Shown: positions 25,009 to 37,128 of the stretch, piece by piece
Numbering within the stretch: position 1 is the first letter of the stretch
Layout of the letters: every line of letters starts with the position of its first letter
Source of the DNA: Oikopleura dioica
Taxonomy: Eukaryota > Chordata > Appendicularia > Copelata > Oikopleuridae
Length of the DNA stretch: 64,000 nt
NCBI GenBank assembly: GCA_907165135.1
Contig: OU015567.1
Coordinates: 2,671,001-2,735,000 of the forward strand
Reading direction: 5' to 3'
Program-made: the position numbers and the translations under genes
The notes under the pieces: generated by a model
The model's input: the letters and a program-made list of their open reading frames with translations, nothing else
What the model was told of the DNA's origin: nothing
The model's database searches: none

Positions 25009-26815
25009 ATGCGCGAATATCGGAGTTGGTTCAAAATAAACAAGATTAAAAATTTCCTTTCCCGGGCGAGTTATATTTTTTCAACTGATAAGGATTTCCC
25101 TTCCCTAGCGAAAATCTCTCTTACTGTAATCCAGCCGAGAACAGACAGTCCTGATCATCTCCGTTTTATTGGAATCACGGATGCTGATGGACACAGTGAA
25201 TTCGTTTATACCAACAGTAAGTTCACTGTACATTTGTAATCAATTATTTCTATGGGAATCCCAGCGGTCTTATGGTGTAACGGTTAGCACTCTGGACTCT
25301 GAATCCAGCGATCCGAGTTCAAATCTCGGTAGGACCTCTCTTTTTCTCATCCCTTTTCCCTCTTTTCATCCCTTTTTTCAGCCGTAAAAGACGAATGCGT
25401 CAAAACCCCATCTTCCAAGTGTTACGACGTTTGCCGGTTTTCCAGTTCGAAAGCGGATTTCTACACCAACGTCGAATGCCGTCTTTGCCTCGTTCGCTGG
25501 AAGTGCTTGGACCTCGACTCGTTAAGAAAATGTGGCAAGAGCAAATGTCACGAACAATGTCACGAGGAGCTACAGCCAAGAGTAAGGACCGTATTTCTTC
25601 GAAAAAGAACGACACGAAATAGGGATGAGCGGTAATAGCCACTTGAAGGGAGAAGACCCTTTAATTTTCAGATTCAAAGAGCGTTCCTCAAAATCCACGA
25701 TCGCTTCTCTCAGGGACAAAAGAGATCAAAGGGGATTTGTAACGTTGAATTCAGGAACTTTTTGGAATTCCGTCCAGGTGGAGACAAGAGGATTGCTTGG
25801 CTTGTATGATACAGGTAATTTTCAACTTACGAAAATTGCCCTACAGTTAGTGTTTACGATTAGGGTTAGGGTTAGAGTCAGGCTAGTTACAGTCAAGGCT
25901 GTTGTCCGGGCTTTTTTGTCGAAAATTTCGACTCAAAAGCTTCAAAATTACGGTTTTTTTTTGCGGAAAATTGAGAAGAATTGCCGTTTTTCGGCATATT
26001 TTCTTGTTTGAACCCTAATATCCGATCCTGAATGTAATTTCTATAAATTGAACTTTCTTGGAAGACGATTTCTTGTGATGCCCCAAAAATTTTCCAGAAA
26101 ATACTTCCCGAATTCCCCCTTCCGATCCGAAATGCCGAAATCGTAAAAATTACAAACTGGAAAAAATGCAAACAGATGCTGCTCGCTGTGCATTTCTGTT
26201 TAGAAAAAGCGTCAGCCAGCTCATCCGAGCTGAATTCGTAAATTCAGTTTCCCTGTCTCGCAGGAGACACCGGCCATTTCAATTTGCAAATTTAAAATTT
26301 ACTCTTACTTCCGAATTTCGAATTTTGGTTCGTTTCAGAAAAACTGCGCCACGGAATACGATCTGCAGATGCATTACGGTTATACTGTCGACTGCGCCAG
26401 TGAATGTGCCAGTAATGGTAAGACGAAAATGGGTTACAAGGGCGGATTCTTGAGCTTTTTTAGAATCCATGAATTGCCCGTCAATTCCTGCGGCAAACGA
26501 TTGCAAAACCGCGTGTGATGGAGAATGCCAAAATTCTGATTCTGATTGTCACATTGACTGCTTCAAACGGCAATGTCCAGAAACACAGGTAGCCTATCAT
26601 TTTTTTTCAACAGGGCAATATTAAAAGCATAACAGCGAATTTGGCGAATCGAGGTTGAAATTTTTCTTCTCAAATTTCTTCTGAAAAATACAGCTACGCC
26701 CTTTTTTAACAAGTTCTCCACCATGCTTGTTTTTCAGGACTCATGCGTCAACTGCATAGAATCGTGTTCGGCAACGAAAGTTCTCGTCGAAGGAAACAAG
26801 TTCGCACATTCTTAA
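25009..26815 (+). CDS. Cysteine-rich protein gene with a tRNA in its intron
   Basis: A chain of short GT-AG-bounded exons encodes a cysteine-rich product. One exon (about 25105-25219) ends before a GT donor. The next starts near 25382 with KDECVKTPSSKCYDVCRF and has many cysteines (NVECRLCLVRWKC, RKCGKSKCHEQC). Later exons near 26340, 26463 and 26739 give KNCATEY, DCASECASN, NDCKTACDGECQNSDSDC and DSCVNCIESCSATK, with a stop at 26815. The 5' end is unresolved. The frame is open back to ATG at 25009, which gives no signal peptide. The exon at about 25671-25820 meets an in-frame stop unless its donor is internal. The spacing of cysteine pairs suggests repeated small disulfide modules. I do not recognise the family. 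Confidence 0.55.
25266..25337 (+). tRNA. tRNA-Gln (CUG anticodon)
   Basis: Complete cloverleaf of 72 nt. The acceptor stem is GGTCTTA with TAGGACC (one G-U pair), and the discriminator is T. The D-arm contains GGTGTAACGGTTAGCAC. The anticodon stem is CTGGA/TCCAG with loop CTCTGAA, giving anticodon CTG. The T-arm is CCGAG/CTCGG with loop TTCAAAT. A T-run (CTTTTTC) just downstream fits a Pol III terminator. It lies in an intron of the cysteine-rich gene on the same strand. Confidence 0.95.
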
Positions 26816-29066
26816 AAGCGTACAGGTGTTGAAAAAATGCACGCAAGCCCTTATTGAAAACAAAAAAAAAATATGTTGAACTTGGAAATAAGCTCATATG
26901 AATGCTCAAATGGACAGATCGGTGATGGAATTTCCGATTTTGAAGGCGAGATTTACGAAGGACTACATGAGAGCTAACGATTTATTGCCAACATCAGCGC
27001 CCAAGCCAGCAAAATCGAAAGGAATCGGATCACTAGAATCAAAAAATTATTATTCTTTTTTAGGAACCAATCAGAGAAAGGGTTTCAAGCTCTCAACCAA
27101 TCAAAAATCCGATCTTTTTGTTCGAGCCAATCAAATTTTCGAATCGATAAATGGCTCTTGAACCTTAGATTTTTGATTGGTTAGTGCAAAAATATTGCAC
27201 TGGAAGTAGTTTTTAGAAAAAGAAAGCTATTTTAAAATACATCCGATAAAAAGGTCGAGAGCGAGTCAAAAGCGAAAAAGATAAATCCAAGCGGGCACGT
27301 GATTTAAAATCCCACTCTCAAGCTTATCACGCATTTCAACTCATTACCTTTTTCTCTTTTCTCATTTTTTGCCACACGTGCAAATGATAAATTCTGAGCG
27401 TGAGCGAAATTTTTAGAAAAGAAAAACGAAAATTAAATTAAGAAAATTAAATTTTTCGAAACTCTCAACTACTTTGAATTGAAGAAAGAAAGCTTATCAG
27501 GGTACGAAGCTGCGGTTGAACCAGCGGTTTTGAATAACTCAGAATAAGTCAAGATAGCGGCCATAAATCACGTTCGAAGAAACTCAAGAAAGAGCGAAGA
27601 AGGGAGAAAAGGAACAAGCGACAACAACTTCAAGCTCAAAGAAAAGTAAGTTTTCACGAAAAAAAGCAACCATGAAAATTGAATCTATTTGTAGCAAAAA
27701 AGAAGAAACCGAAAAAAGACGCGAAAGTCGAAGAAGCAGCAGCAACGCCAGCAAAACCAAAAGGGTTGAAACCAATTACACTAGTATCATCTTCTTTTTC
27801 GCTGATTCCCTTCGTTCTAATACACGACACATTTACAACGCGTTTTGGGTCGCGGGGTTAAAGCGCTAAATGCAGACTCGGCGGCAATTAACCTTTGACA
27901 AGCTGGATTTTCAAAGGATTGTTCTTTTGAAATCTAAAATTTAAGTCACCTTCGAAGATTTAAAAGTTTTAACTTTAGATACCTCAAAGATAAATATATT
28001 TCGAAAGATAAGATAAAAATATAAAATCAAGCATAACTGGCGAGATTCTGGACCAGTGCTGAGAAGGTTTTGGATCCCGAAAGAAGTTCCCCCGCAGCGG
28101 AAAATGAATACTTTCGGCTTCCGGGAATTTTTGATCGGGGCAGGAAAATAAGCGCTGACGAACTTTCTTTTGAGGACCACGAGTTCAACTCATGAAATGA
28201 CTCAAAAACTAAAGAATTTAGGATAAGATTGAATTGGTTGTAATTGCGAAGCCGCTTTGCGGCTTCGATTATAAAAAAATCCGCTATGCGGCTTTTCATT
28301 TACGCCTTTTCAGAGCCTCCAAGGCCTTTTCTGAGCCTTATCAATCGTATGAAAGGGAAGATAGGTTCAAGAGTAAGCTGCCCCAACCTCAAGTCCTGAC
28401 CAAGTTAAGAACTCGGTCCAGACAAGAAAAAGAGGCGAGAAAAAACGCGGTGTCGTGGACAAGCCACAAGCGTAATTAACAAAGAGGATTAGATTATCAA
28501 ATTGGTTCAAATATCGTCACCCCTGAAAAGAAATATGCGCTTTTGGAATTTAAAAATGCGGTGACAACGATTTTACGAAGTTGGATCGCGAAGGCATTCT
28601 TCGCGGTGGCGAAAAAACAAGCCAAAAGTAGATGCGAACACTGTTTTTTAAAGAATCAGTTGTGCAAGGTTCACTGAAAATGAACTTCAGCGAAAAAGGA
28701 AAAGTGTGGAACTCAGATTTGACATTTCATCACGGGCTTTTGCGGTTTGTTGGCGATCGTATTTACGCGAAAATCGAATCGCCTTTCATTACGACCTTCC
28801 AAATTCCAGCGACGTTTTTGAGATTGCTCTTGCGATTTTGCTAAGAAAGTGAGCAATGTCATGTCAGTCACAGACAGAGCTTCTTTCGGAGAGTTTTATT
28901 GGGCAATGAGTCCTTCAAAAATCAGGATAAATTAAGTAACCCTGTTTTTGACTTGTTATGTGTGGTCATAGCCCGGAAAATAAAGGTCATCTCCAAGCAG
29001 GCAAATATCAAAAAGTTCACCAAGACCAATTTAATGATTTTCAATACATTCTGACATTTTCCAGAG
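26816..29066. other. Gene-poor region with two possible coding fragments
   Basis: About 2.2 kb without a complete gene. A frame at 26898-27040 starting MNAQMDRSVMEFPILKARF looks coding in composition, but no splice partner was found. A Lys/Ala/Glu-rich frame runs from about 27575 across a 49 n GT-AG intron (about 27647-27695) to about 27785 (KKKKPKKDAKVEEAAATPAK). It may be an exon pair or a gene remnant and has no start codon in frame. Three CCAATCA motifs plus one inverted copy lie at 27060-27185. Two short hairpins lie at about 28247-28267 (GAAGCCGCTTTGCGGCTTC) and about 28590. Confidence 0.4.
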
Positions 29067-29949
29067 ATGCGGCGACTTATTCTTTTTCTGTCAGCTGTGT
29101 CCGCTCGGGTAGCAATTGAAGACGAAGTTTGCATGTTAGTTATTCCGCTTTGAGCTTTAATTTGACGAAAATTCTAGTGACCAAGATCTTCAACAAGACT
29201 GCATTGGAATTTGCCGCGTTGACTACACTGCTTGCCGACTTCTTTGTGAGACTGAGTATTGTCTATCGATTTGCTCCTCGAATTTTGACAGTTTGAAGAA
29301 TCGAAGAGAACTAGGATAATAAGAAATTAAGAATGCAACAACGATTGCCCTTGTGGAGAAAACTGTCCAAATGGATGCGAATGCTGTGAAAATCCGATTT
29401 GCCCGACAACAGAGTCCATTCAAACAACAGTTTCTGACGACAACGGCATCTTCTATCCAATAATCAAGGCTTGGCTCGGCAACCTGACTCATATTTCTAC
29501 ATACAGGTAGGTTGCCGAGCCGAGAATCAAGGGCCGCGGAGTTTCTGAAGCCTTTTTGAATGGAATGTATGTTCTTTGGCCAGTTGACACGCTGGGTGAC
29601 GCTGTTCGAATTGTAGAAATGGAAATTCTCGAAGGAGGAATCAAAAGAGGCAAGATTGAGGATGTTAAAACAAATGAGCAGTGGAGAAGAATTTCTTGGC
29701 TAGCTCAAAACGGAGGAAATATGATGGAGCGAGTTATTGACGAAGGTGATTTCTGGCGATTTGTTCCTCATCCTACTATGGTTAGTGCGTCCTCAAGTGC
29801 GCATCACAAGTAAACTTTTCAAGCCGGATACTTTTCAAATCCATTTGGATACTGACTATCACTATGACAACAATATCAATGACCGCAATGTTCTTTCAAT
29901 TCTCTACAATTCTTTCGCGATGGAAGATACGATTTACGGAAAGATATAA
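29067..29949 (+). CDS. Secreted protein with cysteine-rich N-terminal module
   Basis: The ATG at 29067 follows a polypyrimidine and CAG (CATTTTCCAG), which could be a spliced-leader acceptor. The product begins with a signal peptide (MRRLILFLSAVSARV). A cysteine module follows over three exons (DCIGICRVDYTACRLLC, YCLSICSS, CNNDCPCGENCPNGCECC, NPIC). The rest has no named domain: segments VLWPVDTLGDAVRIVEM and NEQWRRISWLAQNGGN, then a C-terminal exon with FQIHLDTDYHYDNN to TAA at 29949. The apparent frame change near 29760 disappears if a 41 nt GT-AG intron (about 29745-29785) is removed. The join near 29510 is ambiguous because of a local hairpin. Family unknown. Confidence 0.6.
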
Positions 29950-30427
29950 AATAAGATTTTTAGAAAAGATTTTTCAACTAAAAAACTCATTCATATCAAA
30001 ATAAGCTCCAAGAATTTTTTACGAAGAATCGGTCAACATGGAAAATGAAGAATATCTCTGGACATTTGTTCGCCAATAAATTGAACTTATCAATTATCTT
30101 TTATGATTTTGACTCGCAAAAATATTTTTATAATTAAAAAGTGGTTGCGAAGCCTTTGATTCAAAATTTAAGGAATCAAGGAAGACAACTCTGTTTAAAT
30201 GAATCATTCAGCATAATTTCTTTTCCATCAGCATTATTCTTCCCAACCTTGCCTCTAGTTAAGTTGATTTAGGAGACAGAAACACGCAAATCTTTCCAAT
30301 TTTCTAACTCATGGTCTAAACGCTATAAATTAAGAGTCTGATAATCTTCCCTAATATCGACCCTCACTTTTCAACACACAGACCTTCAAAAGGCCCCTTC
30401 CAACGATCAAGTAGAATATCTCTAAAA
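29950..30427. other. Intergenic, no gene seen
   Basis: AT-rich spacer between two plus-strand genes. It holds possible polyadenylation sites of the upstream gene and, presumably, the promoter of the next. No further structure was found. Confidence 0.35.
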
Positions 30428-30797
30428 ATGCCAAAATTTGCCGAAAGAGAACTTGTTGTTCGAAAAATGAACCAGCAATTCCAGGTAGCGTCGTTTTTAT
30501 CTTTCAAAAGTCTTATTTTACTTCAAGGATAATTTGAGAATGCGAAAAGAAACTAATGTTTTGAACACCAGAGCACTCAGTTTGACCAAAAATCTACAAG
30601 TTTTGCAAAAAGTAAGTCCCTTCATCACCTCAAGACCCGAAAATCGCCCTTTTAGGATATCCGATGCTTTGGTTCTTACGTAGAAGACCTCAAATACCAA
30701 GCCCGATCAAACTACAAAAACATTCGTAAGTTGTTTTCCTTACTTCAGTGTAGGTCCTTGTTTTTGTCCAGAGAAAGACCTTTTCGTTAGTCGATAA
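30428..30797 (+). CDS. Tiny helical protein, unknown function
   Basis: Four short exons joined by GT-AG introns in phase give a protein of about 78 residues. It starts MPKFAERELVVRKMNQQFQ, continues DNLRMRKETNVLNTRAL and DIRCFGSYVEDLKYQARS, and ends KDLFVSR before TAA at 30797. It has no signal peptide or membrane segment. Charged and hydrophobic residues alternate as in a coiled coil. No family is recognised. The clean splice structure over three introns is the main reason to call it real. Confidence 0.62.
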
Positions 30798-31013
30798 ATT
30801 TTTACTGTTATCGTGTTATTAACTCGAGCAATTCTCACTTCAATTTACGAGCTGCCTTGGTGTGAAAAGAAAATCATACAGTTATTTAGAGGCGATTCTG
30901 GAGCGACAAGACATGAAAATGCTTACTGGCGAATAAAAAGTGTTTCTGAACTTTCATACTTGTATTTTTCTGTTTCAATAAAATCAAACGTATAAAGTTG
31001 CTTACAAAATTGC

Positions 31014-31371
31014 TTAAGGACCCCCCCGTCAACAATTTTCCTCAAAAAATCGAAAATTTCAAAAAAGCCATATCTTGGCTTCTTTGTGTTCCTGGAAGTT
31101 TTATAGTATAAAATTTATACACCATAAAAACTTGTTCGGAGCACTTTTTGACCAATAAAAATCGAAAATTATAGCAAATTTGGGACTTTTTCGTCATTTT
31201 TCGTCAGAAAGTCCAATTTTCAAAGGCGATTTTGAGGGTGTTAGAGTCGAGATAGACCCCCAAAAAATGAAGCCTTAAAATCGTTTTTTCACCCGTAGAA
31301 TCCATTTCCGGGGTCAAAATTTTGAAATTCCGAAAATAGATTTTTCGAAAATTGTTGACGGGGGTCCTTAA
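31014..31371. mobile_element. piggyBac-like MITE (TTAA ends), 358 bp
   Basis: TTAA at 31014 is followed by GGACCCCCCCGTCAACAATT. The right end reads AATTGTTGACGGGGGTCC and then TTAA at 31368-31371. The inverted ends differ only in the length of the C run. There is no open reading frame. The TTAA duplication and short GC-rich tips fit a non-autonomous piggyBac-type element. Confidence 0.75.
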
Positions 31372-31684
31372 TAACGAAATGCAAATAGTTTATGACTCTC
31401 TAAGTCTGATAACTGCACACATTAATCGTTGAAACTTATTCCGAAGCAAATCATCCCTCGACAATGTGCGAGTTGTTCGTGTCTTCAAGTTTGCCATAAA
31501 AAACACTACCCATCCTTTGGAAATGTCAAATTGCGATGTTTATAGAAGTCTAGGTATGTTCAGTCGCGTGTGGATGCCTGGCGGGCGCGGCGGCCACATC
31601 CAGCCGAGTACGGTTGGCTCCCGTTCTCCACCACCAACTCTGCTCGCCCCGCTATAACTCGATTTTATTGCAACCACGATTATA

Positions 31685-34600
31685 ATGCTGATCGAGTGTC
31701 TCTTCTGCGACAAAAGAGATAACCAAGAGAATTTTTTGAAACACTTGAAGAAAGATCATAAAATTGAAGAGTTTTTACTGCAGGTTTTTTGTTGAGAATG
31801 GGCTAGCGCTAGAATTTGAGTTTTTAGGCGACGAACGGATATTTTGTGGAAAAACAATGTAGAGAATGTGGACTTGCCGGGGCTGAGAATGTATGAATAT
31901 CAAATATATATACAAGAAATGGTCGAAAAGAAAGTAAAAAGGAACGATTCAGATTTTCAAGCTTGACTTTACTCAGATTAATAAGGGTATCTTAGCATTA
32001 TATCATACAGAAATCAGCTTGAAAATCGTGATCCGCAAAATTTCTTTTAAAAATTTTTTAATAGATTCACAAAAACGACGATCAACTTGAAAACTGCAGA
32101 AAGCTCCAAACACATCTCAAATCCTTCGGAATTTCTCCCTGCATCCCTCCTGAAGGATACAGTCATCCCACTCCAGAAAACTTCGAAGGGCAAGAGGAAG
32201 AATACGATTGGGTTGGAGATCTGTATTCTCGATTAGCAGAAGCTGTTAAATTAGCGAAAAAATGTCCCCTTTGTGGATTAATTCCAAAAAGCAGCAAAAA
32301 GATCGAAAAGAAGATCAAACAGCACATTATTTCTCGCCATAAAATCGCCATTTATCCATGCAGAGGTACGATGCTAAAACACGTGATATAAATCTGACCG
32401 ATTTGCAAGACGAGATAAATTGCGATTTCGAGTCCCCATGGCCTGCAGAATTGGCAGAGCATGTCGAAGAAGTGCACCGGCGGCAAATAACTGAAGCGGA
32501 AGAGCAAGGTACGCTCTACCCGATTTCTGTCCGGAAGGAAAATATTCGAAAAGAGCTCGAGAAATTTTTTACAAAGAGAAATGATCGCCAAGGAAAATCA
32601 AAGAGAAAATCTAAAACAGAAGAGCCACCAAGGTATCGGCTAAGTAAATCTCTTACAATCAGAGCAGAAAGTTTATTTTCTTGCCCATTCTGAATGTATT
32701 ACAGAATGGGTGAGGTTATAATACAGATTGGGGATACAGAATGGGCCATTCATATTTTGATATCGAAAATATTCAAGGTAACCAGAAAATATAATTGCTC
32801 ACCCGATCAAAGTTTGACACCACTGGAAGAAATTTCATCGAGTAGAAAATCTGCTCTCGTCAAGAATCAAGCAAAGGAGAAATCTCAAGAAAAAATTGGA
32901 AAATCACAGAAACCTATTCAACCCGAAAATCAACCAAAAGAAACATCTACCCCAACTTCAAACTCTACGTCTAGCTCTTCCTCTAATCCTGAACCAGCGA
33001 ATATTTCCCAACCCCAAACATCTGAGCAGAAGATTCCAGAAGAAGACGACATGGCCCTGGACGAAGTGATCATTCTTACCCCTCGCGAAAACCCCCGCCT
33101 CACGCGAAATCAATCCAAACCCGAGCCCAGCTCTTCTGATCGCGTGAAGTGTCCCTTCTGCGAAATGGTCGTGACTAGACGGGGAATCGTCCAGCATGTC
33201 GGCTACTCGCACGCACTGCACTCCGAGAAATTCAGAAAAGACAAAGCTTACAAGGATATTTTGCCGTACAAGTGCCTGAGCTGCAAGCTTCAATTTGCGG
33301 GAAAGGAGAGTATGAGGAAACATTATAATTCTAGAGGAAAAACGAAGAGCATGTGCAAGCGGCCGGAGAGAGATGATACTGATTTGGTCGATCCAGCGAA
33401 AAATATTGGTAAGAAAATTTTCCTTTTTTACCCCTTAATGAGTTTTTTCAGAGTACAATTGTCCGTTTCCAAAATGTCCTTTTGTCGGAAAACTGCAGCT
33501 CATACTGAATCATCTCTTCCGCCATCCAGCGATGAACGTCAAGTTTCGAACAAAGAAGTCCTCCCTTCTTCCAGTAAAATGCCATGCTTGCAACTTCCAT
33601 TTCACCCAACGATCTTCTCTCCAAAAACACATCGAAATGAACCGCTGCGAACGAAATCAAATGATGGTCCAGGAGCAAGAAAAGCGAAAGAATCGGGATC
33701 ATCTTCATCCCTGTCCTTTCAAATGCGGCCGGTTGTACACTTCAAAGGACAAGCTAGATGAGCATATTGAAAAACATCACGAAAAGGAGAAAGAAGTCGA
33801 GTCAAGAATCGTTTCTCAAAGTGGATCGCTGCTCAAACAACTAAAAAGGGATCCGGAAAGCGGGAAATTGATTTGTCCCTTTCCAGAATGCTCTGCTGTC
33901 ATCGCCAAATCCTTCAGGTACTCTCGATCGGAAAGTGTTCAGGTTAATCGTTTTATTTCAGTCTTCTTTCGTCACACATCAGAAAATGCCATACAAGGGA
34001 TGAATACGCCGTTTTCCGGATCATCCCAACTACAGACTGTCCCTACGTTTGTCAAAAATGCTCTTGGGCTTTTACGGAAGGCCAGATCAAGAACCATTTT
34101 CATCAAGTTGCCGCTGTTTGTACTCGGAACAAGAAAACAAGGGATGAAATCATAAGAAAAGGACTCGATGAATCTATCGTTCTTCAATTCGTCGAGCCGA
34201 AAGTCGTCGTCCAAGAAGCAGTTGATGAAACGCCACAGCAAAGAATCGAAAGAATCTTCCAAGAAAAACGAAAAATATCAAGAGAAAAGGAAGTCAAAGA
34301 TATTCCAGCGCCAGTTGAAGAGTCTACCGAAGAAACGCCAAATATCTCGGAAAAAATTGCGAATGAGAATAATTCGAACTCAGAATCGCAGGTCGGGGAG
34401 GCAAAAAGAGGCTCCTCTGAAAGAGTGGTGCCCTCTTTGAACCTCGTTCCACTGTTGGAGGCGAAAATAGAACCAAATTCTTCAGCCGAAAATTTAGAAT
34501 TGTCCGATTCTGAGAATGAAGATGACACTGAATCTCAGCAGAAAGAAGACATCGAGGAAAACGCTACGAATGACGAACCTACAATCGACAAGGAGAGGAA

Positions 34601-37062
34601 AAGAAGTGGTCATGTTAAAATTGATCTATCTCCGGAAAACACAGATATACCAACTGAATCAAGGGAAATGCTGAAGCGCCCTCGTGAGGATGATGCTGAA
34701 GAAGTCATTAATCGAACGGAGAAAGAAGACGAAACTGGAAAAACTGAAGAGGAAGCCAACACAGTTGCGAATCCTGAAGTGCAAGATCAACTTCCAGTAA
34801 GAGAGCTCGTCGATCCCGTCAAAATAATAAAAACCAACCCTGATGAGCAGACCCAGCCTTTAACGATTCCACTCACACCAATAAAGACGCCAAAAGATAA
34901 GGATACTATTGAAGAATCTGTGCAGCCTCCGTCCAAGAAGCAAAGAATGGAAGTAGATGAACCCATAATTGAAGCTCCAGAAGCATCTCCGGGTCAAGAA
35001 GCAGTCATAATTGAGCCCGAGCAAGCCGGAACCGAGCAAGAGCAAATCGAAAAAAAGCCTGTGCCTGTGGTCTCCGAGAACATTTTAGAGCCTGAGCCAA
35101 TTGAAAAAATCGTTTCTCCTGAGGTCGAAACCAGAAAAAGTCCTGAAGAAATCATAAAAGCTTCTTTTCCGAGTTTCGAAACCTACAAGTTCAAGTGCTG
35201 CGTAGAAAATGCCTGTGATGTGCAATGCGATACATTATCTGAACTCACTTCTCATGTTCAAATCGATCACTCTACTTCTGATTACATTCGGTTCAGAGCT
35301 ACTACCAGATATTTCAACTTTCAATGCCAAGATTGCGGCTACCGAAGCCAATCACAAGAGCAACATGATAGGCACAAAGCCCCAGGGCAGGTCAAAAACT
35401 GCCGAAAGTTCAAAGCCTTTCGTTTCAATTTTGGGATTTCGATGGAATCAGACGGCTTGCCAATTCTTGCGTTGAATCTTTCTGAAACAGCTCCGGAGGA
35501 CAAAAAGGTAGAAATTCTTGAGAAGTGTGAGATTTGTTCATTGATCTTTCCAGATCAGAAAAATCTCTTTGGTCACTTGATAGAATCACACGGTATCGAA
35601 GAGTATTATCGAATCAGATCGTCAAAGAAAGCCAGATTGAGCTTCAAATGCGATAAATGCTCTTGGTTCTTCCCAAGTGCCGAATTTTCCCATTCTAGCG
35701 TTCTCTGCACCGCTCAGAAAACCATCACCAAAGAAATCGACGGGGATGGCCACGAATGTCCGTTTTGCAAAATCACCCTGAACGGTAAAGAACTTCTGCA
35801 TCACGTGGACGAAGAACATCAAGACTTCCAAATCATTTTCCGCCTAAAAGAGTCCAAACTCCTGAAAATCAAGTGCTCCAAATGCGGTTTTCATTTCATC
35901 TCAAACCACGAAAAAGAACAACATCATCAGAAACAACAATGCAAAATGAACATTCAAGCGAAACGAGATTTCTTCACGGCTCTTGATGGTCCGGCGGATG
36001 AACCTGCTGATCTTCCAAAAACTCCAGAGCCTACTCCACCTAAACAAGCAAATCCGATTCCTTCTCCAAAGGGATCGATCGCATCCAATTCAAAAAGTCC
36101 TCATCTAATTCTCCCAAATTTAAATATTTCATCAGGCCTGTCTCCCAATCTTTCAGCGGTTTCTCCGACGAATCTCGCCAGTATCTCCCCAACTCTTTCA
36201 ATCCCCAAGAAAAGCCAACAACTAAACTCCTTTCCGTTCAATAATCAAAATCTCCAACAGCACCAAGCCCTGGCAAACGCCCTCCATGCCTCTTTCCAAG
36301 CTCATCAAGCTTCCTCTGCTCAGAATAATCAACAAAACAACCCTCTCCAATTTCTCAATCAGCGCCAGAATCAGCAATATCTCAACACAAACATCCCCGT
36401 CCCAAATTTTCTGACCGCCGCTCAAACTCCTGTCTCTCAGGGGCCAGTTAACCGGCAAATCCTCCAGCTCGACCAGCCAAATCGCTACGGTAATTCTGTC
36501 CTTGGAACTTGCTCCTATTGCTTTGTGCCTATGCGATCCAGGCAGGAGATGGTCAGGCATGCTTCAAGCATGCAGGTATAAAATGATTTCAAGAGACGGA
36601 GAATTATACTATTTTAGGATTGCCTGACTTTTGCGCAAACATGCCAAAGAGCTTCAAGAGTTCCCTGTCCATATTGTGGCGAAGAAATCTCTGGAGACAG
36701 CAAAATCTTACAGGAAAGAGTTAAAATTTTGGATACCATAAAGAAGTAAACGATTTAAAGCTATTTAAATTTTATAAAATAGGCTTGATTGATGAAACCA
36801 ATATACGTCGTAAGTAAATTACAAATAATACGTGATTTTTTTCTGCATTCATTAGCGGGGATTAAAAATAACCTTTTTTGTTAATAATCAGTAACACTCT
36901 TGAAAGAACCACATCCAAGCGAACCACAGTCAATTCTACCATCAATTTCGTCACATGAAATCAGTCGCCCTTCCTTTTCAATGCATCAAATGCAACGGCT
37001 CATTCGGTGAAATGCTTCTTCTGCAGATTCACACTCAAAGTTGTGGCATCAATTTGAGCTGA
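31685..37062 (+). CDS. Large zinc-finger protein with repeated C2H2 + C2HC module
   Basis: Multi-exon, probably nuclear protein of roughly 1,450 residues. It carries about 17 zinc-finger-like motifs, most in pairs: a C2H2 finger with H-x3/4-H, about 25-30 linker residues often containing an R-rich stretch, then a C2HC finger ending H-x5/8-C. Clear units: CPFCEMVVTRRGIVQHVGYS with CLSCKLQF (33150-33360), CPFPKC with CHACNFHF (33460-33650), CPFPEC with CQKCSWAF (33880-34130), CCVENAC with CQDCGYRS (35200-35405), CEICSLIF with CDKCSWFF (35525-35715), CPFCKITL with CSKCGFHF (35755-35945). Disordered acidic and Gln/Asn/Pro-rich regions lie between (34200-35150 and 35990-36450). Introns at 33412-33452 and 33918-33960 fit GT-AG. 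Joins near 32520-32790 and the last exons (36600-37062, ending with finger CIKCNGSF) are approximate. The target is unknown. Confidence 0.83.
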
Positions 37063-37128
37063 AAATTTGAAAAAAGACTGTTGATGAATAAATTATTTAA
37101 TAAACAATGTACAGAATGAGGTTTGTTT

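Noticed and set aside
25855-25880. TTAGGG-like repeats resembling telomere sequence
   Set aside because: Only two to three imperfect units in an intron; too short for an interstitial telomere claim.
29740-29830. Frameshift in the secreted cysteine-rich gene
   Set aside because: A 41 nt GT-AG intron restores the frame and matches the typical intron size here.
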